Shown here piece by piece: positions 24,609 through 36,725 of a stretch of 64,000 bases of DNA; position 1 is the first letter of the stretch, and every line of letters begins with the position of its first letter. A program made the translations under genes and the position numbers. Source of the DNA: Muricea muricata (lineage: Eukaryota > Cnidaria > Anthozoa > Malacalcyonacea > Plexauridae). The stretch spans positions 33,859,094-33,923,093 of the forward strand of contig OY979716.1 of assembly GCA_963855995.1 (NCBI GenBank). Reading direction: 5' to 3'. A model generated the notes under the pieces. That model was not told where the DNA came from. It was given only the letters and a program-made list of their open reading frames with translations, and did no database searches.

Positions 24609-27375
24609 GGTATGGTATGGTATGGTATGGTATGGTATGGTATGGTATGGTATGGTATGGTATGGTATGGTATGGTATGGTAACTTTAATTTGCCACGGT
24701 GGACTCATCAGGATAAAATATATACATATATAATGGCTATATAAATTACATTAATAACAGGACAAACACTAAATTAATGCATATAAACAAATATAAAAAA
24801 TTAAGAACCTGCTTTACATGAGTGCTGTGCATTGCTTCAGACTATGACCAAGCAGAGAAATATTCCCTGCAGCCAGATCGAAAAGAATTTAAAGAATTAG
24901 CTTGCCTTAACTCTGAAGGAAGACTGTTCCATATTACTGCACCATTGTAACTAAAAGAATTTTTTAGGTAGTTTGTGCGAGGAAAAGGAACAGCCAGTTT
25001 GCCAGTAATGTCTCTAAGAGAGTAGCCCGAAGCGCAGCTGCGCTCGGAAAATTTAGAACAAAGATACTCAGGAGCCAAACCATTTACTGATTTATAAACC
25101 ATAATAGACTTTTGAATTTTCCGTTGTGTTTCCAGATTTTCCCATCCTAGGCCTTCTTGGAGGCAATCAGCATTAGTGTCATAACTAGAAAATGTCCAAA
25201 TTCTAGCGGAACGATTTTGCTATTTCTGCAATTTAGCAGCAAGAGTTTTATTACAATTCCCCCACACAACACTGCAATAATCAAAATGTGGTTGAATTAA
25301 AGAATAAAATATTGTATGCAGTTTTGATAGAGGAACAAAAGGCCTAATGCGTTTCAGCGCACCAAGGCCAGAGGCAATTTTTTAGAAATGGCATCAACAT
25401 GAAAAGACCATGAAAGATGCTCATCAATGTTAAGACCCAGCAGCTTGGTTGACTCTACCTGTTTGACAGGAGCCCCATGAACCAAAAATACTGGAGCACT
25501 ATCAAGCGTATAGAGTCTCTGTCTTGATCCTATCACCATGAATTCAGTCTTGAGCATGTTCAATGTTAATTTATTAACAATTAGCCACTGACTAATATTT
25601 GCAAGATCATCATTAAGATTGCGTTCAATTTTTGTGATATCATTATCCGCCAATGTAAGATGGGTGTCGTCTGCAAACATGCGAGGTTGTGAATGCGAAA
25701 GGCAATTCGGCAGATCATTGATGTACAATAAAAATAACAGTGGTCCTAGGATTGTTCCTTGAGGCACTCCACATGTTAATGCGCGGCTTTCCGATAAGCA
25801 CCCATTTACAAAACATTTTTGTAGGCGGTCTTTCAAGTAGGACTTAAACCAATTGTGAACAACCCCTCTAATACCGTACGCGTTAAGTTTCGAAAGTAAA
25901 ATGTCGTGATCTACTGTATCAAACGCCTTTTTACGATCCAAAAAAACAACGGCATTCACACAACCTCTATCTATGTTGTAAGCCCAGCTATCAACTGTCT
26001 CTAATAGACTAGTAGCAGTGGAATGAAGGCTGCGGAATCCTGACTGACAATTCGAAATCAAATTATGATTAGTTATATACATCATAACTTGATCATAAAC
26101 AATTCGCTCAAAGACTTTTGCAACAATAGGAACGATAGAAATTGGTCGATAATTATTCAACTCAGAACGACAACCCTGTTTAAATAAAGGTAAAACTTTG
26201 GCACACTTCCACTCATCTGGAAAAATACCAGTAGAAATGGAGCGATTAAAAATCAGACAGAGAGAGTTCGGTATAATATCGGAGCATTCACGTAAAAGTC
26301 TTGCGGAGATCTTATCAAGGCCTGTTGCTTTGGATTTGCTTAGCTTAGATAGCAACGAAAACACTGTGGAATTATCTATTGTTTTTAACTGAAACGATTC
26401 AAGATCACGTAAATGACCACTTAAGTAGTGCAACGGAGAGCAATTGTTAATATTAGATGGAATTTCTTCGGCAAGTTTCTGGCTAATTGTAACAAAATGA
26501 TTATTAAACGCATTAGCAAGACCTGGACAATCAGTTACTGTAACGTCTTCAAGTTTTATCTCCTTAACAAAGGAGCTTTTGGAATTTCTTGAGGTAAGTT
26601 CATTTATGACTCCCCATGTTTTATTTGGATCGCCTACGCACTCGTCAAAAGCCTTTTTATAATAATTTTCTTTAGCCAATTTAATTTGATTGTTTACATT
26701 ATTACGACAACGTTTAAAAGCATGCCAATCGGCTGGATCATTAGAGCGAATTGCTGTAATCTTTGAAGCATCTCTTTTGTGCATGCATTGTTTTAGGTGA
26801 GGTTATCCAGGGTGATTTTAAGGTGCCAACCCGTTTCGTTCTTATTGGAGCATGTTTGTCAGCGACATTTAAAAACATATTATTCCAAACATGCCACATG
26901 GTGTTAGGATCACTATGTTGACTAATAGAATTCCAGTCCTGGGAAGAAATATCATTACGAAACAAAACGGAATTAAAATTTTTGAATTTACGGTAAGTTA
27001 CGGTTGAATGACGACTATTGGATAAGCCAACTGCAAGCTTACGATAAACATAGATTAAACTATGATCACTAATGCAGATATGGGAAACACCGGAACAAGC
27101 CACTCTAGTAGAACAATTGGTATAAATCAAGTCAATCATTGAGCAGAACGCATTAGTAACACGAGTGGGTTCATTAATTAGTTGTTGGAGGCCATAGACA
27201 TCCGCAATATCGGTTAAGAGACGTAAATTGCTGCCTGAATTGGGAGAATTAATGTTAACATTCATATCCCCCAAAATGTAATATTCCAGACCTTCGGCAT
27301 CCATCCTACCAACAAGCCCCTCAAACAAATCGAATTTATCAACACTGGAATCAGGGGGTCGATACCAGCTGACAA
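24609..27375 (-). mobile_element. Family B LINE (CR1-like), 5'-truncated, inside hAT
   Basis: The minus-strand LINE ends in an (ACCAT)n tail, seen as (TGGTA)n at 24609-24681. Its 5' border is within the endonuclease at about 27375, where hAT terminal sequence resumes. The coding part is 24842-27360, in at least three frames. Insertion near the right end of the hAT candidate makes it younger than that element. Confidence 0.88.
24842..27360 (-). pseudogene. Family B LINE endonuclease-reverse transcriptase
   Basis: From the 5' side the truncated endonuclease (26741-27360) shows LGDMNVNINSP and GVSHICISDHSLIYV. The RT frame (25354-26784) holds LFKQGCRSELNNYRPIS, DRKKAFDTVDH, CGVPQGTILGP and the catalytic FADDTHL. 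The C-terminal segment (24842-25102) ends SFSYNGAVIWNSLP. Frameshifts near 26760 and in 25103-25353 separate these. FADD and WNSLP distinguish this family from the YVDD family A. It would nick DNA and copy LINE RNA if intact. Confidence 0.88.
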
Positions 27376-27671
27376 AAAAAGTTTGACTAAGGTATCAAAA
27401 ATTCTAGATCCGCCACTGAGTACTTAGACACACGCATGTCGTCGTGTGAGCTCGTTTGTACTTTATAGTTCTTACTGGCAATTGTGTGAATAGATAGACG
27501 AAATAACCTCAAATATTTGATATCTTACTGCATATTTAACTGCTAGAGTTCTTGTGAGTTGTGTTTCGGCGAGTTGGAGCCTTAAATTGCTGGAGAACAG
27601 AATGGCAGAATTGTATGTTAGTATTTGGTTTATTGTCTGAGTCGAAGAACTTCATTTAAAGCACAAACAAA

Positions 27672-27944
27672 ATGGAGAAGCGTGTATTACTGAATCAACA
27701 TGTTATCATGGCAAATCTTAGCCTCGCGTGGACCGGAGATTATAACAGTTTGAAAAGTTTAGTCAAGGACGAATTAAAACTTGTTGGCATATGGGAACAA
27801 CTCGGTGGTTAAAAAAAGGTTTTTACACGGAGTGATTGTACTTCTATTTTGTGGTCAAAGGACAAGAAAATACTAACTATAGTAGGGAAGGATTTAGAAG
27901 AACTCAAACAAAAGTTATTTTCGATGCTAATCTGGGAAGATACT
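27672..27944 (+). pseudogene. LINE ORF1, N-terminal part, split by gypsy
   Basis: ATG at 27672 starts MEKRVLLNQHVIMANLSLAW. After an in-frame TAA at about 27811, the frame continues KKVFTRSDCTSILWSKDKK up to the gypsy target site ATACT. The continuation is at 32545 beyond the gypsy element. The mix of charged residues and a tryptophan-rich start resembles LINE ORF1 leaders. The assignment to the LINE at 32.5-36.5 kb rests on position, strand and the precise gypsy duplication. Confidence 0.5.
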
Positions 27945-28118
27945 TGTAATATACCCCGCTGGATGTATCAAAAACCTAGCCGATTTAGAGAGATTGAAGT
28001 GTAATTCTTAAACAATATAAACACGTTACAAATCAATGGCGCCACAACATGGCACGCCTGCTTAATTATTCACTACGTCATATCCGATCGAAATATATTA
28101 AAATGCTTAGATTCTACA
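27945..28118 (-). repeat. Gypsy 3' LTR
   Basis: TG...CA bounded, matching 32366-32539. It follows the polypurine tract in minus sense. Confidence 0.95.
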
Positions 28119-28225
28119 TCCCTTCCTTTCCAGTCAATTTAAACATCACTTAAAGTGTTCAAAACAAAACTAAATGTCCACAACATCATGCAGACGTATC
28201 TAGGTAACCCTATGTACAATTAACG

Positions 28226-31200
28226 TCAAACCGGTTTGTCCATAACAAAATCATTAAATTTCTCTGGCAACCTAATCACTCGCTTAGGTCGAACGGATGT
28301 GGCCAACTCACTATCAAGTTGACGTTTCTGCTGAGCCTCAGTTTCTGAAATTGATTGTAATGGTTTGTTATATGGCTTAACAAACGAACTGTCTCTCCTA
28401 TAGATCGCTCCATCCCCGGACTCTACCATAACCTCGTTTCCTTCCTTTGTGACCACTGTATATGGCTCACTTTCGTAGTTTGTAGCTAATTTCCAAGTTG
28501 TTTTTGTGTTCCGTAACAATACTTGATCTCCTGGTAAGATATCACTACTAGTCGCTCCCCGTTTACTATCCGCATAAGCTTTCTGTGTGAGCTTATTCCT
28601 CCAATCTCGCTCTCTCACGCTCTCGTCAAAGCCGTCCATATCCTCTCTTAGCTCCGGCAGCTTACTCCTCAATTCCCGTTTAAACATAAGAAATGCTGGC
28701 GTTCTCCCCGTTGTCGCTTGTGGTGTCGACCGATATGCAAGAAGAAATTGGGGTTACTCCCTTCTCCAATCTTTGCCTTCAGCTTGAGCAACTTTCAGTG
28801 CCTTGAGAAGCGTGCGATTCTGGCGTTCCACCTCACCATTAGCCTGTGGCCAAAGTGGTGGTGAAGTCCTATGTTCAATATTTGCTTCTTGCAAAAACCT
28901 TTGGAACTCCTCGCTAACGAACTGTCTTCCGTTATCCGATTTCAAAGAGTGAGGGTACCCAAACCGTGCAAAAATGTCGTTAAGCGCGGTGACGATCTTC
29001 TCCGAAGTTGTCGAGTGCATAACAACTACTTCATAATAGCGGCTATAATAGTCCACAATCACTAATAAATTTTCCCCGGTGGGAATAGGCCCCATCAAAT
29101 CTACTGCAACATCTTGCCATGGACCTGTAGGCATTTGTGTCCTTTTCATCGGTTCTGGTACATTAGCTTGACCAGCTACTTGACATCCATGACATGATTT
29201 GCAAACTCTCTCAGCGTCAGTGTCCATCTTGGGCCACCATACCTTCGTTCTCAATCTGCTTTTTGTCTTGGCTATCCCTTGATGCTCCTCGTGTGTGGCT
29301 TCCACGACTTTTCCCCTTAACGTCTGAGGAATAACAATCCTGCTTCCTCGCAAAACAAGCTTACCAACCATGCAAAGCTCGTTCTTTACGCACGCATATG
29401 CCGACAAATTGCACTTAGCCCAATCGCCCGATTCGATATAATGTCGAACACTCTGTAACTCTGCATCGGTTTCTGATGCCCTCTCTATTTCTCTGGTCGT
29501 CAAAGCAACGGGTGTTGCTTCCAAAGCAACAAGTCGAATAATATCCTCCTTCTCACTACTGCAGTCTTTTGGATTCTTCTGGTTCATCCTCGACAGCGCG
29601 TCGGCGATGTTCGCCTTTCCTGGCCGGTAAACAACCTTGAAGTTGTGACACTGAAGTCGCAGGACCCACCTTTCAATTCTCGCCGAGGGTTTAGAGGTCT
29701 TACCGAATATACACTCGAGTGGTTTATGGTCCGTTTCCAACTCAAACTCACGACCATACACATACATATTAAAACGCTCACAGGCCCATACGAGGGCAAG
29801 TGCCTCCTTCTCCGTTTGAGCATAGCACCGTTCCACATCCGAAAGATTCCGGGAGGCATAAGACACTGCTCTCCATTGATCTCCTAGTAGTTGTAACAAC
29901 ACTGCTCCGATCCCCTCCGGTCCAGCGTCCGCAACGATCCTTGTTTCGCAATCATTCCTGAAATACGCAAGTGCCTCGACAGTAGTCATCATCATCTTCA
30001 GTTTGTCAAATGCTTCCTGCTGTTCCGACTCCCAAACAAATGACTGCCCCTTTCTAAGCATTCTACGCAACGGCTCTGCGATCTGTGCAAAGTCTGGAAT
30101 AAACTTCGCCGAGTATTGTACCAATTGTACGAATGACCTAACTTCCGAAACATTCTGCGGTGGTCTTGCGTTGACTACGGCGGCGATTTTCTCCTCACTT
30201 GGCGCAACTCCTTGAGCACTTAGCTTGTGCCCAAAGAAGGTCAACTTCGGAAGCCTGAATTGGCATTTGTCTCCGTTTACCGTGAGACCTTTCTCTCGCA
30301 GACAAGTTAGCACTATATGCAGGTTAGCATCATGCTCCGATAAATCAGCTCCATAAACAACGAGATCGTCCGCGATATTAGCAACTCCTTTGCATCCAGC
30401 TAAAACATCCGAGATTATCTTCTGATATTTCTCCGGAGCCGATGTGATTCCGAACATTAATCGACGATATCTGTACAACCCTCTGTGGGTCACAAACGTT
30501 GTTATATCTCTGGAATCTTCATCAAGTTCAACTTGATGAAAACCCCACTTGAGATCAATCTTACTGAACACCGTCGCTCCGTTCTAATCATACAACACTT
30601 CTTCTATGGTCGGGATCGGATGTCTTTCTCTTACAATTGCTTCATTCGCCCTTCTCATGTCCACGCACACCCGTATATCCTTTCCGTCTGCTTTTGGAAC
30701 AACCACCAATGGTGAAACCCATCTAGTAGGTGTTGATTCTGGTAACTCTTCAATGACACCCATGTTAAGCAACTCGTCTAACTTATGGTCAACCTTGTCT
30801 CTCAACCCAAATGGCAGCCTACGTACAGGCTGAGCAACTGGAATGACGTTCTCGTCAATATGTAGTTTCAGTTTGTAATCCTTAAGCAGTCCGACTCCGG
30901 TAAAAAGGTCTGCAAATTCCTTCCGAATGTCCGAGTCACTTCCCTCCTCTGTAACAGTATTAACAGTTCCCTCTGCTGTATCTGCTGGACCGACCCTAAG
31001 AACTTTCAACCGTTCTGCCGTTCTTTTTCCCAATATAGATTTACCGTTTCCTTTGATCACAGTGAACTCGTCTACACATTTTGCCCCATTCGCCTTACAT
31101 ATAATCTCTGTCGTAAATGTCCCTACTACGTCTATTGGATCTTCCTGTCCATACGCAAACAGTTTCTTATCAGAAGCTTTCGACTCACACCTAACATAGT

Positions 31201-32365
31201 TTTGCTTGAGGTAGTCCCAGATCTTGTAACCAATTACATTGCATGTTGACCTTGAGTCGATCAAGACATTTTCTAATTTCACTCCCCCGATTGTCAAATC
31301 AACCTCACCTATGTCCTTTTGTCCAGATTGAGCAATAACAAAGGCATAATCGTTTTTAGGTTGTTTGACTTCCCCTTCAGAAACCTTATATGTCTGGTCT
31401 TTCTTTTTGTCCTTGTCCCCTGGTTTTCCTTTCCTGCAGCATACTGAGAAGTGTCCCTTCACTCCACATTTATTGCAACTTTTGGTCTTTGCCGGACACC
31501 CTGAGTCTCGAGCAAAATGTCCAACCCTGTTACAATTGTAACACCGCTGCAGTTTATTGTCCTTGTTGTCGTGCCCAGTCCCCTTGGCTGGTAATCTGCG
31601 CTCATTCTGATTCTCATGAGACCCTTTTTCCTGTTGTTTACCTACACGCAGTTTCTGACTCAAAGCATTTACCGCATATGAACCTTCCATTGATTTCAAT
31701 TGTTCTTCAACCGCCTCGTAAGCTCGAGCAATGTCCTGTAGATCCTTGAGCGACGCATTAACTCTTTCAAGAAACTTCCGTCTGAGCTTTGAATCACTGC
31801 ACTTTTCAATAAGTTGGTCTCTGATTGCATCTTCCACGTTCCCGAACTCACAAGTAGCCGCCTTCTGTCTGAGTCGAGAAACAAAATGATCCACTTTCTC
31901 GCCACTCTTCTGACTCATTTGTCGAAACTGGTGTCTCTCAAAGGGCAAGTTCACTTTGGGAATAAAATATTCATCTAGCATCTTAACACAATCCTTAAAC
32001 TCTTTCTCTTCTTCCTCGTTTACTAGCGTGAAATATAGTTCTTGAAACTCCATTCCCCCCGTATGCAGAAGTAACGCTACCTTTTGTTTATCGTTTGTGA
32101 CTCCCTTCGCCGTTAAAAACAAGTTAAATGACCGTTTCCAGCGCTTCCATCTTGCTGCCAAATTCGTTGGGTCTTCCCTGGGGTTAAAGCAAGGAATCCC
32201 TTTGACATCACTTGTCAACAAACTTGCTTGTGCTCCGTTTTGTCCTTGGCCATCGTCCGGTACTTCCATTTCGTAAATACTTTCCCCGAATAATACGCTT
32301 TCTACTGGCAATATCGACCAAATAAACAACTGCCAAGTTAGATCACATCCCATTCTCATCGCCAA
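28226..32365 (-). pseudogene. Gypsy Gag-Pol polyprotein, two nonsense codons
   Basis: One minus-strand frame runs from about 32275 (probable start MEVPDDG) to 28226. Domains in order: capsid-like Gag; two zinc knuckles CYNCNRVGHFARDSGC and CNKCGVKGHF; protease with VLIDSRSTCNVIG; RT with FSKIDLKWGFHQVEL and IADDLVVYG; RNase H with ETDHKPLECIFG; integrase with an HxnH-CHGC finger and D-D-E core (DLMGP, SDNGRQF, GEVERQNR). No chromodomain is seen. In-frame TAG at 30584-30586 and TAA at 28754-28756 break it, and no frameshift is needed. The protease has DSR where DSG or DTG is usual, so it may also be inactive. Confidence 0.92.
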
Positions 32366-32539
32366 TGTAATATACCCCGCTGGATGTATCAAAAACCTAG
32401 CCGATTTAGAGAGATTGAAGTGTAATTCTTAAACAATATAAACACGTTACAAATCAATGGCGCCACAACATGGCGCGCCTGCTTAATTATTCACTACGTC
32501 ATATCCGATCGAAATATATTAAAATGCTTAGATTCTACA
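32366..32539 (-). repeat. Gypsy 5' LTR
   Basis: Matches the 3' LTR with one difference. The putative primer-binding site lies at about 32349-32365 in minus sense. Confidence 0.95.
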
Positions 32540-32544
32540 ATACT

Positions 32545-33380
32545 GAACTTAAACTCTGAACAAGTAGGAGTCAATACGAGAGAGCCAAACCATCACTGCC
32601 AGGTGAAACATGCATCACGGTGCCCTGATTATAGTCTTGATATTGAGAGTCTGCACTCGGGTCAAATAACGCATGGGCAAGCAATTCAAACACTTGGAGA
32701 ATCAATCAATAATGTAAACGAGATGTTATCGGAGCTTAAAGACCTCGTGCATCAAAATATAATGCCGAAAATTGGGGAAAGTAATGTTGAATCGTATAGC
32801 AGAGGCGAATATGCATATCATTAGTAGGAATTCACCAACACGTGTAAATAATTGCACCATTATAAACGATGACGATGGAGGAGCTGAAGTGGATCTGCCC
32901 TTCTTTGTTAACTGCTGAAAAAGTGGAAAATCTTGTCACGTAGATCGCTTAATGGAAGACAATAGGAACAATTGCTCCGTGGGTAATGATTCACTTGTTT
33001 CTAAGAGCACTCAACCAGTTAGCGAAAGGAGCGGAAAAAACAACACGATAAAACATGAATTGGCTAAACAATTGAATGATTACCGCAACAAACAATGCGA
33101 TTCTTACTCGCAAATGAATCGCCAGCGTGGTGAAGGTGCTGCAGTGAATTGGCAGCGTGGCCAAAATGCTGCGGGAGTGAATCGCCAGCGTGGTCAATAA
33201 TAATGGAGCGAATTGCCAGCGTGGTCTAAACGCAGGAATGAGTCAAAACAACTATAAACATAATAATTCTAGGGTGCGGGATCGAAACACGCAAACAAAG
33301 CGTTTTTTCTTTCCAAGGACAGAGAAAAACCGCCAATTGGGGGACGAGAATCGACCTTTTCTGACCTCCAGCTGAAACCA
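32545..33380 (+). pseudogene. Family A LINE ORF1, C-terminal part
   Basis: After the gypsy element, coding resumes in shifted frames. 32603-32824 holds a helical ESINNVNEMLSELKDLVHQ segment. 32952-33375 has LAKQLNDYRNKQCDSY, then a QRG repeat block (33113-33243, four units of about 30 bp such as NRQRGEGAAVNWQRGQ) and a basic TKRFFFPR end. The order of coiled coil, basic repeat and KRFFF end fits an RNA-binding ORF1 and parallels 10226-10690. At least two frame shifts or stops break it. Confidence 0.5.
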
Positions 33381-33629
33381 GAAAACACCTACGATAAACC
33401 TCACTTAGCAGATGAGCTCTTGGAGGAAGTATCCCCGAGTCTCTCGTCGCTCACCACTATCGACTCTAGTTTGACGCCTCAAAATATCCCGGTGGTCTTA
33501 TCAGGTTGCCCTCTTATAACTAATCATAATCAACATAACAAACGGCGTAGGGAGACCGTGGGGTCAATTACAACAATTTAATTTCTATCCAAATTACAAA
33601 AGCAAAAACCTCCCAAAATAGAGCTATTC

Positions 33630-34327
33630 TCCCAATAATTTGCTGTCTAAACGCTCGCTCCCTTAATGATAAGGTTGACGAACTGGCAGCGTTTATGTCC
33701 GTTCATAAGGTTCACATAGCTACAGTTACGGAGACTTGTTTAACTGACCAGATCGGAGATAATCAGTTATCGATTTGTGGCAACGTAATTTATCGGAAGG
33801 ACCGGATGCATGGTCGTGGAGGCGGAGTATGCACTTATGTGTCTCAACAGATACCTACCATGCGATATTTGGAACTAGAGGTCTCAAATTTGGAGTGTAT
33901 GTGGTTGCGGGCTCGGCCACCACGATTACCAAGACCGTTATCTGCAATTGTGGTCTGTGCTGTGTATGGTCCACCAGACAGATGTGTGCAGGAGCAGTGT
34001 GAACTTTGCGATTACCTTGAGTCCTCTATTGATACTATACGTTCTAAATACCCAGATTGTGGCATAGTCATTTTAGGTGATTTCAATCATCTCAATATCC
34101 ACGATTTAATCACAAGCCACAAACTTAAACAAGTCGTCACACGCCCGACTAGACACGATTCAATCCTAGATTATATCATTACGAACTTGAAATCTTTCTA
34201 CAAAACACCCGATATTTTTGCACCGCTTGGATCATCAGATCACAATGTGATCATGTGGCTTCCAAAAGATATTTGTAAAGATAAAAATAATACGTGTATA
34301 AAGAGGACTACACGTCGATATCCTTAG
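33630..34327 (+). pseudogene. Family A LINE AP-type endonuclease
   Basis: Starts CCLNARSLNDKVDELAAF. Then VTETCL, GGGVCTYVS, VCAVYGPPDR, ILGDFNHLNI and LGSSDHNVIM give the full set of catalytic positions (N, E, Y, D-N, D-H). The frame stops at 34325-34327. The RT frame begins at about 34412 after an indel or short gap. It would nick the genomic target for priming. Confidence 0.85.
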
Positions 34328-34411
34328 TCGGGTTTAAATGGATTTGGTTTATGGTCAGCCAGAAATGAATGGTTTAGTGGTCTTGGACATAGTCCATCAT
34401 CCGATGAGATA

Positions 34412-36247
34412 GTGTTATCCTTTACTAACGACCTTAACATTACCATAGATAATTTCTTTCCAGTAAAAACAATTAGATTTCATCCTACGGGCAAACCATG
34501 GATTACTGGGCTCATAAAGCAACTTATTAAAGAGCGCCAACGCGCGTTCCATACTGGTGACGCGCATTTGTGGCGCCAATATAGATGGATGGTTCAGTTG
34601 GAGATTAAAATCAAGAAAAATAACTTTTATTCGAAGAAAATTCAAAACTTGAAGAAAGGCGACGTCCGTCAATGGTGGCATATTATTGATACAATGTCAG
34701 GCCGACAAAAAAACCAACTCAAGTTTACAATCGAGCGTGACGGTCATCTGCTATCAGAAGCGGAGCTGGTAGAGTCCCTAAATCAGTTCTTTGTGAGTGT
34801 AGCAAGTGATATCCCGCCACTCGATATTTTAAACCTCCCAACATTCTTACCGTCTGGGTTCCCACCCCCAACAGTTCATCCTCACGAGGTTTGTAGCAAG
34901 TTTGTAAAATTACAGACCAACAAAGCCATGGGCCCGGACGATATTCCACCACCGATGTTAAAAGAGTTTGCTAATAAACTTGCAGAACCAGTTACATTAA
35001 TATTTAACAAATCTTTGTCCTCCGGATTAGTACCAGTTTTGTGGAAAGACTCTAGTATCATACCAATTCTAAAGGCGAAACAAGTTCATCTAGAAAGGGA
35101 TACTCACCTAATTGCATTCACCTCAGTGCTATCGAAAGTTTTTAAAGACTTCGTAGTTACTTGGATGATTGAGGATGTGGAAGAGCAAATCGATAATCGT
35201 CAATTTGGCAGCCTAAAAAGGACATCTACCACCCACTGTCTCCTAGACCTTGTCCACAACTGGCTATCCAAAATGGACAACCCAAGTCATTATCTTAGGG
35301 CGTGTTTTTTTGGATCTCAGCAAAGCCTTCGATAGAATAGACCACAACGTCGTCATAACGAAATTAATTAATCTGGGAGTACGTCGTTCAATAATCCCTT
35401 GGATCTGTAGTTTCCTCTCAAATCGCCGTCAGTGTGTTAATTTGAGACGGAACATGTCGCGATGGCTTATAAAAAATGCTGGAGTGCCACCGAATTAGGT
35501 CCAATCCTTTTTGCCATAATGATCAACGATTTGAAAATAGTATCCCCTCGTTCCAGTTACTGGAAGTACGTAGACGACGTAACTATATCTGAGATTGTCC
35601 CAACAAGAGAGGTATCCATACTAAAAAACGAGCTGGATGCAATCAGTAACTGGACAAATACCAACAATATGAAATTGAACCCTAAGAAGTGTAAGGAGAT
35701 GATAGTCACCTTTCGACACGTCATCGAGCATCCAACCTCCTTTGTAGTGGATAATATTAGGTTCCAAAGAGTAGAATCCTACAAACTCCTAGGCTTAACG
35801 ATGCAAAACAATTTAAAGAGGGATTTGCACGTCAGTGAGATCGTAACCAAGTCTTCAAACAGGGTACATATTTTACGAGTTCTTAAACGGAATAGAGTTT
35901 CATCCCCTCACCTGTTACAAGTATATGTCACACTAGTCAGACCTCTACTAGAATACTGCTGTCCGGTATCGCATTCATGTTTGACAATCAGCTTGTCAGA
36001 TAAAGTTGAACGGGTCCAGAAACGCTCAATGCGAATAATTTCTCCAACTTTGAACTACGACGCAGCTCTAATTCAAGCCAAATGCTCACCCTGTGACTCT
36101 ATATGCACCAAAACATTCGATAAATTAAGACAGCCAGGTTCTCGCCTTGAACACTTAGTACCACCATCTCGAGACTTTGAACATGGTCGAAATTTAAGGC
36201 ACGTAAACAGACTAGACTTTGTATCCTTGCAAGACGGAACGTTTTAA
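34412..36247 (+). pseudogene. Family A LINE reverse transcriptase
   Basis: Three overlapping frames make one RT: 34412-35310 (MGPDDIPPPMLKE), 35310-35490 (VFLDLSKAFDRIDHN) and 35490-36247 (ELGPILFAIMINDL, then YVDD at about 35572, RVLKRNRVSS). The GVPQGT loop is damaged at the second junction (GVPPN followed by a stop), where bases are missing. The non-coding 3' part ends with (TGAT)n at about 36497-36545. Same family as 7310-8896. Confidence 0.85.
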
Positions 36248-36496
36248 GAAAAGTTTTTTTCCTAGCATGTGTCTTGAGTCACATAGTCTTTAAATATTGT
36301 AAATAACATAAGTCTTAAATTTGTGCTTTTAAAGATACATTTTTTATGTACATAATTTAGTTAAATACGTAACGATTGTTGTAACATAGCAATGATAGCA
36401 TGTACTGTAGTCTACTTACATTGGTTAATAATTTCAAGTGTAAATAACTGCGCAGTTTGCTTTCGAGCGCGAAGATTTTATGATAAAATTGTTTGA

Positions 36497-36546
36497 TTGA
36501 TTGATTGATTGATTCATTCATTGATTGATTGATTGATTGGCTGATT
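36497..36546 (+). repeat. (TGAT)n LINE tail
   Basis: TTGATTGATTGATTGATTCA-type repeats mark the 3' end of the family A LINE. Confidence 0.85.
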
Positions 36547-36725
36547 GAAGGAGAAGTTCTAGCTATTGTATGGGGTGTCGAAATCTATCACTTATACTTT
36601 TTCAGGTACGAGATTACCTTGATCACAGACCACAAACGCTCAAAAACAATCTACAGTAAAGAAAATGCTTAATCGTCAGCTCGGATAGGACGACGGGTGC
36701 TCCGGCTTCAACCACACGCATTTAA
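36547..36725 (+). pseudogene. Gypsy RNase H fragment
   Basis: The frame reads EGEVLAIVWGVEIYHLYFF, then ITDHK and, after one TAA, RVLRLQPHAF. This is the RNase H region of a Ty3/Gypsy Pol, not the same copy as 27945-32539. It is cut at TTAA (36722-36725), where the fold-back element starts. Confidence 0.75.

Larger units (their letters stand above)
17688..27418 (+). mobile_element. Candidate 9.7-kb hAT element
   Basis: The left end TAGTGGCGGATCTAG and the right end (reverse complement) CAGTGGCGGATCTAG are matching hAT-type termini. AGTACT occurs at both borders (17683-17688 and 27419-27424), as an eroded 8-bp duplication would leave. TTAGTCAAG and GACTTACTT words repeat just inside the left end (17700-18200), and TTAGTCAAAC sits just inside the right. 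The transposase gene lies between them on the plus strand. A family B LINE (24609-27375) is inserted near the right end. The same terminal sequence ends two MITEs at 47.6 and 48.9 kb. The pairing of these two ends as one element is an inference. Confidence 0.65.
27945..32539 (-). mobile_element. Complete Ty3/Gypsy retrotransposon
   Basis: Two 174-bp LTRs (27945-28118 and 32366-32539) start TGTAATATACCCC and end GATTCTACA. The only difference I saw is CACGCC against CGCGCC. ATACT flanks both ends (27940-27944, 32540-32544), a 5-bp target duplication. Read in minus sense, a polypurine tract GGAAAGGAAGGGA (28119-28131) abuts the 3' LTR, and TTGGCGATGAGAATGGG (a possible primer-binding site) follows the 5' LTR. 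One Gag-Pol frame with two stops fills the middle. Confidence 0.95.
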
